Positions 8,572 to 15,530 of a DNA stretch of 34,783 nt are shown here, one piece after another; positions within the stretch are counted from its first letter, which is position 1; each line of letters starts with the position of its first letter. A program made the translations under genes and the position numbers. The notes below the pieces were generated by a model that saw only the letters and a list, made by a program, of their open reading frames with translations, was not told the origin of the DNA and did no database searches. The DNA lies in NCBI GenBank assembly GCA_012689325.1, contig JAAYEA010000378.1:1-34783 (forward strand), given 5' to 3'. Source of the stretch: Chloroflexota bacterium. Its GTDB lineage: Bacteria > Chloroflexota > Anaerolineae > JAAYEA01.

Positions 8572-8678
8572 TGGCAACCAAAAAGGGCGGATTCACCATC
8601 GACAAGACCGACCGCGGCCCCCGCTATGGCCCCGAGCAGGAGCGCAAGCGGCCGAGCAAGCCCAAGAAGGGGAAGTGA
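8568..8678 (+). CDS. 36-aa basic protein with conserved KRPSKPKKGK tail, copy 1
   Basis: Starts MMATKKGG and ends KRPSKPKKGK. It overlaps the JAMM gene before it by 4 bp. The last 33 bp are identical in DNA to the end of the 36-aa gene at 11333, although the front halves differ. Both copies follow a JAMM gene and stop 3 nt before the ATG of the next gene, so this tail DNA (aagaaggggaag) may also serve as the ribosome site for the following gene. It might be a substrate or partner of the JAMM protein, or a small nucleic-acid-binding peptide. Confidence 0.65.
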   Translation: MMATKKGGFTIDKTDRGPRYGPEQERKRPSKPKKGK

Positions 8679-8681
8679 CGG

Positions 8682-9929
8682 ATGCTTGACGTGTATTGGG
8701 GCGAGTTCATGATCTCGCCGTTCCCCCTGGAGTGGGCGGGCGACCAGTGCTCGCACGCCTGCGTCTACTGCTTCGCCAACCTCCAGAAGAAGCATGGCGC
8801 CCAGGACCGCCGGCAGGCACAGATCCAGTCGGACATGCGGCTGCTGGCCAACTACCACACGCGCCACGCCTGGGCCGCCTACCTGCTGCGGGAGGGGTAT
8901 CCCGTGCTCCTGAGCAACCGCACGGACCCTTTCAGCAAGAACAACCACCAGCAGGCCCTGGCCGTGATGCGCGTGATGCACGAGATGGGCATCCCCATGA
9001 GCTTCCAGACCCGCGGCGGCTATGGGATCGAGGACGCCCTGGCGTTCCTCTCCCCCTCCTGTTGGTACGTCTCCATTGAGACGATGGACGACGACCTGGG
9101 CCAGCGCCTGAGCCCCGGCGCGCCGGCGCCCAGCGAGCGGATCCGGCTGATCCGGCGGCTGCGGGAGGCGGGCCACGTCGTGGTGGTGGGCTTCAACCCC
9201 TGCGTGCCGGAGTGGCAGCCCGACCCGGAGCCGCTGCTGAAGGCGGTCAAGCAGGCCGGCGCCTGGGGCGTCTGGATCGCCTCCCTGCACCTGGGCAGGC
9301 GCCAGGCGGCCAACCTGACCGACCACCAGCGGGAGGTCGTGGGCGAGGAGCTGCTCGGCCGGGTCGTGGGCAAGCGGCAATACAGCGAGATCGACAAGGC
9401 CGCCTACCTGGCGGCGGACGACTGCGCCCGCAGCCTGGGCCTGGAGGTCTACGCGTCGAGGCAGCCCTTCCCCTCGCGCTACTGGGAGCCGTCCCACGCC
9501 CTCTACCCCAAGCTCTTCCCCACCCACCAGGACGTGATCAACCACGCTTTCGCGCAGGGCTGGGACCAAACCAAGCCGCTGAGCTTTGAGGAGGTCTGGG
9601 AGGTCATCGGCGGGCAGTTCCCCGCCGGCGTTGGCCCGCTGGACAGCTACCTGGGCTCCACGGCGCACAACATCTGGCACGACCACCAGGTGCCGACGCA
9701 GATGACCTACAAGCAGCTCCTGGCGCTGGCCTGGATGGAGCCCCGGGTGGAGTTCTGCCTGGCCCGCGGCTACAGCTTTGCCTACGCCCTGCAGGAGACC
9801 GAGACGGGCTACGAGATGATGAAGGACGACCAGGACATGATCAAGATCGTCTTCGTGCCCGAGGCCACGCCGGCATGGTATGAGCTCGTTACCTCAGAGC
9901 CCCAGGAGACGGCACAGGATGGCGGCTAG
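8682..9929 (+). CDS. Radical SAM protein
   Basis: A 415-aa protein with the iron-sulphur motif CSHACVYC (Cys23, Cys27, Cys30; CX3CX2C), a TDPFSK segment, an FQTRGG strand and a WYVSIETMDDDL strand. These resemble the spore photoproduct lyase-like and related radical SAM families, with a C-terminal part I cannot assign. Such enzymes use S-adenosylmethionine to start radical chemistry on DNA, RNA or peptides. It sits inside the array of tagged genes, and its last 11 bp overlap the start of the next one. Possible roles are nucleic-acid repair or modification, or modification of the tagged proteins; the sequence does not decide. Confidence 0.85.
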   Translation: MLDVYWGEFMISPFPLEWAGDQCSHACVYCFANLQKKHGAQDRRQAQIQSDMRLLANYHTRHAWAAYLLREGYPVLLSNRTDPFSKNNHQQALAVMRVMHEMGIPMSFQTRGGYGIEDALAFLSPSCWYVSIETMDDDLGQRLSPGAPAPSERIRLIRRLREAGHVVVVGFNPCVPEWQPDPEPLLKAVKQAGAWGVWIASLHLGRRQAANLTDHQREVVGEELLGRVVGKRQYSEIDKAAYLAADDCARSLGLEVYASRQPFPSRYWEPSHALYPKLFPTHQDVINHAFAQGWDQTKPLSFEEVWEVIGGQFPAGVGPLDSYLGSTAHNIWHDHQVPTQMTYKQLLALAWMEPRVEFCLARGYSFAYALQETETGYEMMKDDQDMIKIVFVPEATPAWYELVTSEPQETAQDGG

Positions 9930-10398
9930 TGGGGGACATTGGGTAAAAGGATCCTCTGGGGCGGTGACCTTTGCCGCGGAGGGCGGTGGCCCGGGCGGCA
10001 GCAGCCGGCCCACACCAAACAAGCCGATCCCCGACAAGCTCTGGCAAGAGTATTACCCCAAGGGCGTCTTTGAGAACGTTGTCGGTGGCGCGCAGGAGGC
10101 TTACGGGCGCCCACACGACTGGCTCGATACCATTGACGCGCCGAACGCCTATGAGGCGGCCAAGAAGTTTGGGCAGGGATGGTGGAGGGATGGGCCGCGC
10201 AAAGTGCGGCGCCTGCTGGGAGACACGCCCATCAACCGTTTCATTTTCGAGGCTGCCCGCGGGACCAAGGCCTTCGAGGTCTGGAGCGCGGGAGGTGGCA
10301 CGAACAAATGGTATATAACCGAGACACCCCGCACGTGGCCTCGCGCCCGGGGCAAGAAGGGCGTGCCCCTGTGGTCACAGGTGAATAAGGGTCGTTGA
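9919..10398 (+). CDS. Tagged protein 2, unknown body
   Basis: A 159-aa protein beginning MAASGGHWVKGSSG. The body is Trp/Tyr-rich (LWQEYYPKG; WWRDGPRKVRRLLGDTPINRFIFEAARG) and ends with a basic stretch (WPRARGKKGVPLW). The start is set by the tag and by AGGAG 11 nt upstream; a longer frame upstream lies inside the radical SAM gene. About 30 bp around this start are identical to the start of the next gene (10411-10441), indicating recent copying. I do not recognise a family. Confidence 0.8.
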   Translation: MAASGGHWVKGSSGAVTFAAEGGGPGGSSRPTPNKPIPDKLWQEYYPKGVFENVVGGAQEAYGRPHDWLDTIDAPNAYEAAKKFGQGWWRDGPRKVRRLLGDTPINRFIFEAARGTKAFEVWSAGGGTNKWYITETPRTWPRARGKKGVPLWSQVNKGR

Positions 10399-10417
10399 TG
10401 AGGTTTGGAGGCACAGG

Positions 10418-10741
10418 ATGGCGGCTAGTGGGGGACATTGGACCAAAGCGAGCACGTTCGTCCGTTCCTCTTTTTCGGATGAGCTGGATGCGTCGGAGCG
10501 CAGAAGGCGAGCACAAGAGCAAGAGATGGCGGCCGCGGCCAAGGCCCACGGCGCCCGGTACAGGGTAGACATCTCGGAGTACGGCGCCACCACGTATCGC
10601 CGCTACGTGATCACCACCAAGGACGGCCGCCGGCGGAGCTTCACCAACCCGGATGAGGCCCAGCAGTTCATCAAGGACCTCGGGGCGCTGCAACCGAAGG
10701 GCGAGCGCTGGCAACCCGGCATCCCGATCAAGTGGGTCTAG
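10418..10741 (+). CDS. Tagged protein 3, small unknown body
   Basis: A 107-aa protein, MAASGGHWTKAST, then an acidic/basic helix (DELDASERRRRAQEQEMAAA) and a compact beta-rich part with RYVITTKDGRRRSFTNPDEAQQFI, a pattern of strand pairs followed by a helix that resembles the body of the protein at 13135. TTTGGAGG lies 10 nt upstream. Function unknown. Confidence 0.75.
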   Translation: MAASGGHWTKASTFVRSSFSDELDASERRRRAQEQEMAAAAKAHGARYRVDISEYGATTYRRYVITTKDGRRRSFTNPDEAQQFIKDLGALQPKGERWQPGIPIKWV

Positions 10742-10752
10742 GGGGGCAAGGC

Positions 10753-11352
10753 ATGGCCGCAACAGGAGGGCATTGGAGCAAGAGCGCCAGGGGCAGCCTG
10801 GATTGTCGGCCGGCCGGCGGCCAGCTGCAGCATCAGAGAATCACCGAGTTTGCGCCCCACGACGCCGCGCTCATCGAGGGGACGCGGCGCCATGGCAAGG
10901 AGATGGGCTATCTCATCTTTGCCGATGGGACCGTGTCGAAGGCGGTCACGGGGGGCCAGACGTCGATCAGCACCGCGAAACTGCGCCAGGTGACGGGGCT
11001 GCAATCCACGGAGGGCGGCGTGTTCACCCACACGCACCCGGCCCACAAGGAGGTGCCCTCCACCCTCTCGCCCGCCGACATCGCCTTCGCGGCCTATCAC
11101 AACCTGGCGGAGATCCGGGCGGTGGCGCTCACCGCAAGCGGCAAGGTGAAGGTCTACAGCATGAAGCGCGGCCCCAAGGGCTGGCCGTCGCCATCGGAGA
11201 TCAAGTACGACCACAAACACTTTACCCGGCAGCTCAACGCCCGGGCCCGGGCCGTGGGGATGGGCGACGCCGAGTGGTACAAGGCACACGAGGTCTATTG
11301 GCAGGAATACGCCAAAGCATGGGGGTTAACCTATGAAGAGCACTGGCAGTAA
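10753..11352 (+). CDS. Tagged protein 4: second JAMM-type protein
   Basis: A 199-aa protein beginning MAATGGHWSK. Like the protein at 7936, it has a Glu (Glu50) before GYLIFADGT and the metal motif HTHP-x9-SPAD with His93, His95, Ser106 and Asp109. The rest of the two sequences differ, so they are distant paralogues. A 36-aa basic gene overlaps its end. The start is placed at the tag; an in-frame ATG 21 bp upstream overlaps the preceding gene and is less likely. Confidence 0.78.
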   Translation: MAATGGHWSKSARGSLDCRPAGGQLQHQRITEFAPHDAALIEGTRRHGKEMGYLIFADGTVSKAVTGGQTSISTAKLRQVTGLQSTEGGVFTHTHPAHKEVPSTLSPADIAFAAYHNLAEIRAVALTASGKVKVYSMKRGPKGWPSPSEIKYDHKHFTRQLNARARAVGMGDAEWYKAHEVYWQEYAKAWGLTYEEHWQ

Positions 11353-11443
11353 CAAGGGTGGCCGGCCTCCGGCCATCGACGACCGGGAGATCCTGAAGGG
11401 CCCGCCGCCCAAGCGGCCGAGCAAGCCCAAGAAGGGGAAGTGA
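11333..11443 (+). CDS. 36-aa basic protein with conserved KRPSKPKKGK tail, copy 2
   Basis: Begins MKSTGSNKGGRPPAIDD and ends with the same ten residues as the gene at 8568; both are exactly 36 aa. It starts 20 bp inside the JAMM gene. Its ribosome site is weak, so translation is likely coupled. The spacing from its tail to the next ATG is the same as in copy 1. Confidence 0.6.
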   Translation: MKSTGSNKGGRPPAIDDREILKGPPPKRPSKPKKGK

Positions 11444-11446
11444 ACC

Positions 11447-11791
11447 ATGGCCGCAAGTGGAGGACATTGGGTCAAGGCCTCGGGGGGCAGGAACCCGCGC
11501 TTCGCGGCCCAGGCCGATGGCGACTTTGGTGCGATGCAGAAGCGGGCGCACACCGTGGCGACGGGCGCCCGGGCCGAGCGCAGGAAGCTGCTCATGGCGG
11601 AGCGGGCGTGGCGACGGGAGGTCGCGGAGCCCACGCCGGACGGCGCCCTCCCGCGGAACCGGTCCTATGGCAGCCGCACCGACTATGAGAACCTGCATCA
11701 GAACGCCGGTCGGGAGCGTTCCAGGCGCCTGCGGGCCGTCGAACGGCGGGCCAGGCAGATCCTGTCCGGCCAGCGGTCGTGGCTAGACTAG
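11447..11791 (+). CDS. Tagged protein 5, basic helical body
   Basis: A 114-aa protein, MAASGGHWVKASGG, then an Arg/Ala-rich, probably helical body (AERRKLLMAERAWRREV; RERSRRLRAVERRARQIL). The charge suggests nucleic-acid or capsid contact, but there is no known motif. Confidence 0.75.
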   Translation: MAASGGHWVKASGGRNPRFAAQADGDFGAMQKRAHTVATGARAERRKLLMAERAWRREVAEPTPDGALPRNRSYGSRTDYENLHQNAGRERSRRLRAVERRARQILSGQRSWLD

Positions 11792-11792
11792 C

Positions 11793-12194
11793 ATGGCGGC
11801 GAGCGGTGGCCACTGGAGCAAGGGAGCCGGCGGAGCGACGTTCGTCGCCTCGCCGCCCAAGGCGTCCTCGCCGGCTCCACCCGCAGCGCTGGCCAAGACG
11901 CTGGGGGAGATCGAGCGTCTCTCCCAGACCGCCCGGGCGCGGCGAGAAGGCGCCAGGGATGCCAGCCTGAGGGCCCTGCGCCCGGCGGACGCCGACTGGC
12001 TTTCCCAGGACGAGCGCAACCGGCTCGACAGATTGCAGGGGCAGGCCGCCATCCTGGGGCGCCAGGTCTTTGGCACCAGCCAGGAGCGCGTGGCACTGAA
12101 GCGCGCCCTGCGCGCCGCCGGCGTGACCTTTGACCACAACGCCCCTCTGGCCACCTTGCAGCGGCTGGTGGCCGGCCTGAAGGCCCGGAGGTAG
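11793..12194 (+). CDS. Tagged protein 6, unknown body
   Basis: A 133-aa protein, MAASGGHWSKGAGGATFV, a Pro/Ala linker, then two helical segments (LGEIERLSQTARARREG; DERNRLDRLQGQAAILG). One base separates it from the gene before it and there is no clear ribosome site, so coupled translation is likely. Confidence 0.75.
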   Translation: MAASGGHWSKGAGGATFVASPPKASSPAPPAALAKTLGEIERLSQTARARREGARDASLRALRPADADWLSQDERNRLDRLQGQAAILGRQVFGTSQERVALKRALRAAGVTFDHNAPLATLQRLVAGLKARR

Positions 12195-12197
12195 ACG

Positions 12198-12641
12198 ATG
12201 GCCGCGAGCGTTGGGCATTGGGTCAAGGGGACCGGAGGCGCTCCGTTCGTGGCGCCCTCGGGCGACTTTCATCGGGCCCAGGATGGCTTCGAGACCAGCC
12301 GCACGGACGCGACGCCTCCCGGTTACCAGGACATCACCGAGGACGTCAGCACCGGCGTCTGGGAGGTCAAGGCCGAGGCGCCCAAGGTGGGCACCAGGTT
12401 CGTGGCCAAGAACCCTGGCTCGGGCTGGTACCTGAATCCCGACGATGAGGGGCCGCGCACCTACCGGGTGGATCGCTGGATCGTGACGGGTCATCGCCGG
12501 CTGAAGGCCGGCTGGACCGTGACGATGGATCGGGAGGGCGGCGCCAGGTGGCAGGCGGAGCGGGGCAAGAGGTTCGATCAGGTGGCCAAAGAGTGGCACC
12601 AGGACAACGCCCGGGTGTATGGGCGGGGCCCAGGAGGATAG
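12198..12641 (+). CDS. Tagged protein 7, beta-rich body
   Basis: A 147-aa protein with the one variant tag, MAASVGHWVKGTGG (Val for Gly5). The body is rich in strands and aromatic residues (GVWEVKAEAPKVGTRFVAK; GWYLNPDDEGPRTYRVDRWIV; GWTVTMDREGGARW). GGAGG lies 6 nt upstream. No family recognised. Confidence 0.75.
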   Translation: MAASVGHWVKGTGGAPFVAPSGDFHRAQDGFETSRTDATPPGYQDITEDVSTGVWEVKAEAPKVGTRFVAKNPGSGWYLNPDDEGPRTYRVDRWIVTGHRRLKAGWTVTMDREGGARWQAERGKRFDQVAKEWHQDNARVYGRGPGG

Positions 12642-12644
12642 CTG

Positions 12645-13145
12645 ATGGCAGCGAGCGGAGGGCATTGGACCAAGAGCGCCAGCGGCCGGGCGATGTACCG
12701 CACGGCCGGCGGGGAGATCGGCGGCGCGCAGTGGATCGGCGAGGCCGTCAACAAGTGGGGCGCGACGATGACCATCACCGACATCCGCAGCGCCCTCGAC
12801 AGGGAGACGGACACCGGCTACAGGGAGAAGCTGCAACAGCGCGAGAAAGAGCTCAGGCTCAAGGTTGAGGAGCTGAAGCAGCGGGCGGAATCCCAGCCGC
12901 TGCGGGGGCTGGAGACCTTTGCCCCGGGCCAGATCTTCATGGATGCCGCCGGCAGGGTTCACAGGATGAAAGCCAAGTCGGGCAAGACGGCGCTCCTGGA
13001 GCCCCTGCTGTCCGGTTTCCGGCAGCCCCTGAGGTGGGGCAAGCCGGAGAGGGTGCGGTTTGCTTCCACGCAGGGGCGGCCCGTCGACGTGGCCACCATC
13101 GAGTTCATGCGGGGCAAGTTTGCGGAGGGCGCGAATGGCCGCTAG
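12645..13145 (+). CDS. Tagged protein 8, coiled-coil body
   Basis: A 166-aa protein, MAASGGHWTKSASG, then ITDIRSALDRETDTGYREK and a charged coiled coil (LQQREKELRLKVEELKQRAE), then a globular end. The coiled-coil part resembles the bodies of phage proteins that count insertions in nucleotide-binding loops, but this is weak. Its last 11 bp overlap the start of the next tagged gene. Confidence 0.75.
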   Translation: MAASGGHWTKSASGRAMYRTAGGEIGGAQWIGEAVNKWGATMTITDIRSALDRETDTGYREKLQQREKELRLKVEELKQRAESQPLRGLETFAPGQIFMDAAGRVHRMKAKSGKTALLEPLLSGFRQPLRWGKPERVRFASTQGRPVDVATIEFMRGKFAEGANGR

Positions 13146-13503
13146 TGGAGGGCATTGGAGCAAGGGCGCCGGCGGGGCGGTGTTCGTGGACAGGACCAGC
13201 CCCTACCGGATCACGCAAAGCTCGTCCGGCCAGTTCTGGGTGAGCAACAAAACCCGTCGCGATTCCGCGGGCAGCTCGGTCACGGTGATGACGGCCAGCA
13301 GTCGCGAGGAGGCCGAGCGCTGGGTGGCCGCCCAGGCCAAGGGGGAGCGCACGCGACGACGCCACAAGGAGGCGGAGCGCCGCCAGATGATGATGGACGA
13401 CATCCGGCAGGGCTTCTATCGCAACATCCCGCTGAGCATGATCGCCGACGGCTCGCTGCGGAGGACGCTGGCCAGACTGCGCAAGCAGGGAGAGGACGTG
13501 TGA
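13135..13503 (+). CDS. Tagged protein 9, unknown body
   Basis: A 122-aa protein, MAASGGHWSKGAGGAVFV, a strand-rich part (YRITQSSSGQFWVSNK; SVTVMTASSREEAERWV) and a basic helix (ERTRRRHKEAERRQMMM). The strand-then-helix order resembles the protein at 10418. A longer upstream frame overlaps the gene before it and is rejected because the tag marks the start. Confidence 0.75.
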   Translation: MAASGGHWSKGAGGAVFVDRTSPYRITQSSSGQFWVSNKTRRDSAGSSVTVMTASSREEAERWVAAQAKGERTRRRHKEAERRQMMMDDIRQGFYRNIPLSMIADGSLRRTLARLRKQGEDV

Positions 13504-13504
13504 G

Positions 13505-13852
13505 ATGGCCGCCACGGGCGGGCACTGGGTCAAGGGGGCCGGCGGATCCCGGTTTGTGGGAGGCGTGCAGGCGGTGAGGAGGGAGGATGCGGGGCGCGGC
13601 AAGCGCAAGGTGGAGATTGCGCCTTATACGTGGCAGGACGAGCCCAAGGGGATGCGCAGCATCTGGGGATACGTCGCCGGCATCTTTGCGCGCTACAACC
13701 GTGATTCCGGTCAGCTCGAATACGCAGCCAGCCCGCAGACGCTGGGATATTACGGCATGACAGAGTCCAGGGCCCGCGACCTGATCGCCCGCTGGAACAG
13801 GGGCGAACGGTGGGTGGCCCGCGATGCCATGACCACGGAAGGTGAGAAATAA
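13505..13852 (+). CDS. Tagged protein 10, unknown body
   Basis: A 115-aa protein, MAATGGHWVKGAGGSRFV, then a Tyr/Trp-rich body with IWGYVAGIFARYNRDSGQLEYAASPQTLGYYGM. GAGAGG lies 12 nt upstream and one base separates it from the gene before. No family recognised. Confidence 0.75.
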   Translation: MAATGGHWVKGAGGSRFVGGVQAVRREDAGRGKRKVEIAPYTWQDEPKGMRSIWGYVAGIFARYNRDSGQLEYAASPQTLGYYGMTESRARDLIARWNRGERWVARDAMTTEGEK

Positions 13853-13864
13853 GCGAGGTAGCCG

Positions 13865-14323
13865 ATGGCCGCAGCAGGTGGACACTGGAGCAAAAGCCGA
13901 GGGGGCGCCCTGATCTTCAAGGGCGCCAGCGGCGAGATCGCCAGCGGCAAGGTCGCCGGCGTGGGTGGGCAGGCCGCCGCGCCCGGGGCCTCTCGCGAGG
14001 CCATGTCCAAGCGCTATGACCAGCTCTCGGCCAGGTACAACAAGATGGTCGATCGCTGGGGCAGCCTGACGATCGAGCAGCAGTGGGCCGCGAAGGACAA
14101 GCTCGATGCGCTGGATCGGGAGATGAAGGGGCTCTGGCGTCGGATGGAGGCCCGGCAGAAACCCGCCAAGACGGGATTGGAGCGGGCCGAGGAGGAGTAC
14201 CGCAGGGCGAAAGCCGCCTGGGATCGCGCCGGCTGGAACCCCAGCGATGCCGTAGTCAAGCGCTGGCACAAGGCCCAGGAGACGATGCGCCGGGCCCGCT
14301 TGGAATCGGAGCAGGGTAGCTAG
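13865..14323 (+). CDS. Tagged protein 11, helical body
   Basis: A 152-aa protein, MAAAGGHWSKSRGG, then mostly helix: KRYDQLSARYNKMVDRW, KDKLDALDREMKGLWRRME, ERAEEEYRRAKAAWDRAG. It is likely a helical bundle or coiled coil. GAGG lies 8 nt upstream. Confidence 0.75.
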   Translation: MAAAGGHWSKSRGGALIFKGASGEIASGKVAGVGGQAAAPGASREAMSKRYDQLSARYNKMVDRWGSLTIEQQWAAKDKLDALDREMKGLWRRMEARQKPAKTGLERAEEEYRRAKAAWDRAGWNPSDAVVKRWHKAQETMRRARLESEQGS

Positions 14324-14343
14324 GCGCAGAAACGAGGTAGACG

Positions 14344-14790
14344 ATGGCAGCAAGCGGAGGGCACTGGGTCAAGGGAGCCGGCGGGGCGAGCTTTGTGCAG
14401 ACAGGCAAGGCGAGCTTCACGCCGGTCGCTGGCTTGCGGAGGAGCGGGGCCGTGTCAAAGGAAGCTGCGCGCATGGCCGGAGAGGATTACGCGCAACCCG
14501 TCTACAGGTCCATAGCGCGAGACATCGAGGTCCGTATGGCGGCCCAAAGGCAAGGCGTCCAGAACGCGGGGCTGTCCACCGCCGACGCGGAGCGGTATCT
14601 GCGAGGCGTTTGGTCCACCGAGGCCGCGGGGCAGAGAAGGTTTCGTGACGAACTGCGCGCCCAACTGGGCGCCTGGAGGCGTGGGGCGAGGGTCACGGCG
14701 GGGCCATCGGCCCGCAGCGTAGCGCAAGTGTTGAGCGGGCTGAAAACCGCCCGAGACAACTTGAGGCGACTGAAACAGGCCGGAGGTTAG
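14344..14790 (+). CDS. Tagged protein 12, unknown body
   Basis: A 148-aa protein with the tag closest to consensus, MAASGGHWVKGAGGASFV, then a helical body (SKEAARMAGEDYAQPVYRSI; FRDELRAQLGAWRRGA; RSVAQVLSGLKTARDNLRRL). It is the last gene of the array; the terminase small subunit starts 3 bp after it, so the array is tied to the packaging operon. Confidence 0.75.
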   Translation: MAASGGHWVKGAGGASFVQTGKASFTPVAGLRRSGAVSKEAARMAGEDYAQPVYRSIARDIEVRMAAQRQGVQNAGLSTADAERYLRGVWSTEAAGQRRFRDELRAQLGAWRRGARVTAGPSARSVAQVLSGLKTARDNLRRLKQAGG

Positions 14791-14793
14791 TCA

Positions 14794-15525
14794 ATGGTGC
14801 CTACTGAATGGGAACGTCAGCCCGGCGAGCCGAGCCGCTGGTACGACCGTTTCGTGCGCTACTACCTGCGCGCCGAGGGCGAGCGGACGCTCTTGGGCGC
14901 CTATCGCCGGTGGCTGTCCGTGGAACGGCCCGAAACGGCCCGAAAGAGCCCGATCACGGGCGCCCCCGGCAGCTGGAAAAAGCACTTTGAGGAATGGCGC
15001 TGGAAGGAACGCGCCGAGGAGTATGACGTCGAGCTCCGGCGGCTGGACGGGGTCCAGTGGGAGAAGCACCGCAAGGAGGTCCGGGATCGGAGCTGGAATG
15101 CCTCGGGCCGGCTGTGGGACAAGGTCAACGCCATGCTGGCCTTCCCAGTCTCGGAGCAGCAGGTCGAGCAGGATGGGCAATCGATCACCATCTCGCCGGC
15201 CCGCTGGACGTTTCGCGACGCCGCGTCCGTGGCGGAGACCGCGGACCGGCTGGGGCGCCTGGCGGTGGGGCTGCCCACGGAGTACACCGAGGCCAAGGTC
15301 GAGGGCGAGGTGGAGGTCACCCACGAGGGCGGGGGAAAGACGCCGTGGTGGGAAGTCCTGGACGAGGCCGGCCTGGACGCGGCCATCGGCCGGGTGGAGC
15401 GGGCGGACGTTCCCCCACAGGACACCGGCGACGATGACGACGATTGGGACGAGGCCGCGCCGCCCGTCCCGGGCGCGCAGGCTTCTGACGACGGGCCCAG
15501 CTCTGACGATGAGGGCGAGGAATAG
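14794..15525 (+). CDS. Putative terminase small subunit
   Basis: A 243-aa protein directly before the large subunit. The N-terminal half is Trp/Arg-rich (PSRWYDRFVRYYLRAEGERTLLGAYRRWL; SWKKHFEEWRWKERAEEYD), the pattern of DNA-recognition subunits that bind packaging sites. The C-terminal tail is very acidic (DDDDDWDEA; SSDDEGEE), which may contact the large subunit or imitate DNA. GGAGG lies 8 nt before ATG. The assignment rests on position and composition more than on a diagnostic motif. Confidence 0.7.
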   Translation: MVPTEWERQPGEPSRWYDRFVRYYLRAEGERTLLGAYRRWLSVERPETARKSPITGAPGSWKKHFEEWRWKERAEEYDVELRRLDGVQWEKHRKEVRDRSWNASGRLWDKVNAMLAFPVSEQQVEQDGQSITISPARWTFRDAASVAETADRLGRLAVGLPTEYTEAKVEGEVEVTHEGGGKTPWWEVLDEAGLDAAIGRVERADVPPQDTGDDDDDWDEAAPPVPGAQASDDGPSSDDEGEE

Positions 15526-15530
15526 GCAAT

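Noticed and set aside
7936-14790. Tagged array as ordinary RiPP precursor peptides
   Set aside because: The bodies are 100-200 aa, folded-looking and diverse (including JAMM), not short cores; kept only as an alternative role for the radical SAM gene.
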